From Microscillaceae bacterium (lineage in GTDB: Bacteria > Bacteroidota > Bacteroidia > Cytophagales > Microscillaceae), in assembly GCA_012031215.1 (NCBI GenBank), contig JAAUUB010000007.1, positions 1 through 49,334 on the forward strand: a stretch of DNA of 49,334 nt. Direction: 5' to 3'. Each line of letters starts with the position of its first letter. Positions within the stretch are counted from its first letter, which is position 1. The notes below the pieces were generated by a model. That model was not told the DNA's origin, made no database searches, and worked only from the letters and a program-made list of their open reading frames with translations. The position numbers and the translations under genes are program-made. Of the stretch, positions 48,177-49,334 are shown piece after piece.

Positions 48177-49160
48177 GGCCAAAATAATCTTCCAAACGAA
48201 GGTCTAACATACATTTAAAATGCCCTTTGGGGCAGTGGGCTCGCCCCGCTTTGGCACAAGGGCGGCAGGCCAGGTTGGGATGCTCAATGAGGACGGCTTC
48301 AGTGCCATAAGGATACAGATATTGCGAAAGTGTCCCCCCATAAATGGCATAAATCTTTTTTTTAAATGCGGCGGCAATGTGGGTCAGGCCCGTATCGTGC
48401 CCTATTACGTAGTCGGCTTGTTGCACCAGCGAAGCCGACTGGCCCAGACGAAAAGAGCCACAGGTATTCCAAATAGCTTGTTGGGGCAGGGCCGCAGCCA
48501 TCTTATCCCCTTCGGAGCGGTCTTCGGGGCCGCCCACCAGCGCAATGGGTTGCTTGAGCCGACGGCAAAGTTCAATTTTTTCACCAGGGGTAGCTTTTTG
48601 GTAAACTCACTGGCCCCAATCACAAAGGCTACAAATCCGGCCTGGTGAGTATCGGGCCAGTCAGTTGGAGGCACTTCATCCTGGGGGGCAATAAAAAAAT
48701 CCAATCCCTGGCCATCGTTTACAACCCCCAGCGGCTTTACGGTGTCCCAGAATATATCCACCCAATGCCGGAAGGGGCCACGGTTAATTTTGAAATAGAC
48801 CAATAGCCATCTTGCCCAGAGGTATTTTCGGTAGGTGAGCACCCGGGCTCCCAGTCGCCATTTGAGAAGATTGCTCCTTAAGTTTTGATGCAGGTCAATG
48901 ACAAAGTCAAATTTTTCGGCTTGCAGGGACTTGCGCAGTGCAGGTAGGTTTTGGTCAAGGTAATGGATTCTATCTAACAAGGGGTGAGGGGCGAGTAGGG
49001 CAGCATACTGCTTTTTGGTGCAGAAATGCAGTTCGCAATGCGGCAGTTGGGTTTTCAGGCCCCGGATAAGGGGCGAAGTCCAAACAATGTCGCCAATGGC
49101 AGAAAAGCGGATAATGAGAATTTTTAACGTTGTTTTTTGGAGAGAAACAGCCCGCTTCAC
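48145..49160 (-). CDS. GT9-family glycosyltransferase, frame-disrupted
   Basis: About 338 residues. No ATG is available; GTG 49160 or TTG 49199 could start it, and GTG is close to the conserved LKILIIRFSAIGDIVWTSP. The frame changes in the five-T run near 48596-48600; the parts join as EFTKKATPGEKIELCRRLK. The second part has VGGPEDRSEGDKM, YVIGHDTGLTHIAAAFKKK and a four-Cys end (CRPCAKAGRAHCPKGHFKCM). It precedes and overlaps the next GT9 gene. Both probably act on lipopolysaccharide or a capsule-like glycan. Confidence 0.85.
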
Positions 49161-49275
49161 GAACAGTAATTTTTGAATTAAGTTATAATTTTCAAGCAAA
49201 AATAACGCAAGGATGTTTTTGTCAGCGAGATGATGTAGGTTCTATTTTTTACTTTTAGTTCCCAGTAAAAGCTAC

Positions 49276-49334
49276 TAATTTTGTAAATTAACAACGCAAG
49301 ATTTGCGCTTCAACAATTTTAAAATTCAAATGAA
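49276..49334 (+). promoter_or_regulatory. Promoter-like element and start of a gene beyond the window
   Basis: TAATTTTG (49276-49283) matches TAnnTTTG. An ATG at 49330 opens a frame that leaves the window after two bases. A -33 TTTG is not clear. Confidence 0.35.

Noticed and set aside
1-49334. CRISPR arrays, insertion sequences and prophage genes
   Set aside because: No regularly spaced direct repeats, transposase motifs, terminal inverted repeats with target duplications, or phage structural genes were seen.

Overview
The window comes from a Bacteroidota chromosome. The evidence is a PorX-type response regulator with a PglZ domain, a PorP/SprF outer-membrane protein, 5' leaders rich in A/T with no clear Shine-Dalgarno sequence, and several promoters of the Bacteroidota type (TTTG, then TAnnTTTG about 20 bases later). 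The amino-acid usage and gene set fit a free-living, carotenoid-making, probably gliding or type IX-secreting bacterium of the Saprospiria/Cytophagia kind. I cannot fix the genus from sequence alone. Most of the window is ordinary chromosome: there is one tRNA, and I see no CRISPR array, insertion sequence or prophage.

Layout. 0-5 kb: a Uma2-type nuclease-fold protein, then a tight + strand cluster of CoA-transferase subunit A, a secreted repeat (beta-propeller-like) protein, CoA-transferase subunit B and an M48 lipoprotein protease. 5-10 kb, - strand: PorX, tRNA-Val with a clear promoter, and the carotenoid pair crtI-crtB. 10-20 kb: phospho-sugar mutase, an unknown secreted protein, a sugar/H+ symporter, NAD synthetase, Hsp20, an acyl-CoA-dehydrogenase-like flavoprotein and two secreted thioredoxin-fold proteins. 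20-30 kb: a coiled-coil zinc-ribbon protein, a TPR-PspC fusion, an alpha/beta hydrolase, a membrane-anchored PD-(D/E)XK-like protein, a CPBP protease, a YtcJ-type amidohydrolase lipoprotein, a Crp/Fnr regulator behind a perfect palindrome, SprF, PurC and MurI. 30-40 kb: a second M48 protease, MogA, an unknown lipoprotein, a PaiB-like flavin protein, GlyS, a DnaQ-type exonuclease, a single-domain response regulator, MurB, an unknown secreted protein and a molybdopterin oxidoreductase. 40-49 kb: MscS, an EEP-family hydrolase, a TPR protein, a DAO-type oxidoreductase, CysQ, an ABC-2 polysaccharide permease without its ATPase, and two overlapping GT9 glycosyltransferases.

The dominant oddity is technical or evolutionary. 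About 28 apparent frameshifts lie in about 19 genes, many in homopolymer runs, including murB, murI and purC, whose loss should be lethal or severely limiting. The flanking frames still read as conserved protein, so I treat them as probable consensus indels and annotate whole genes across them. Genuine decay remains possible for non-essential genes such as the Uma2 protein. The most interesting biology is the CoA-transferase operon split by a secreted repeat protein, the membrane-tethered PD-(D/E)XK-like protein, the Crp/Fnr gene with its palindrome, the TPR-PspC fusion, and a possible attenuator ahead of glyS. I found no convincing wholly new multi-gene system.
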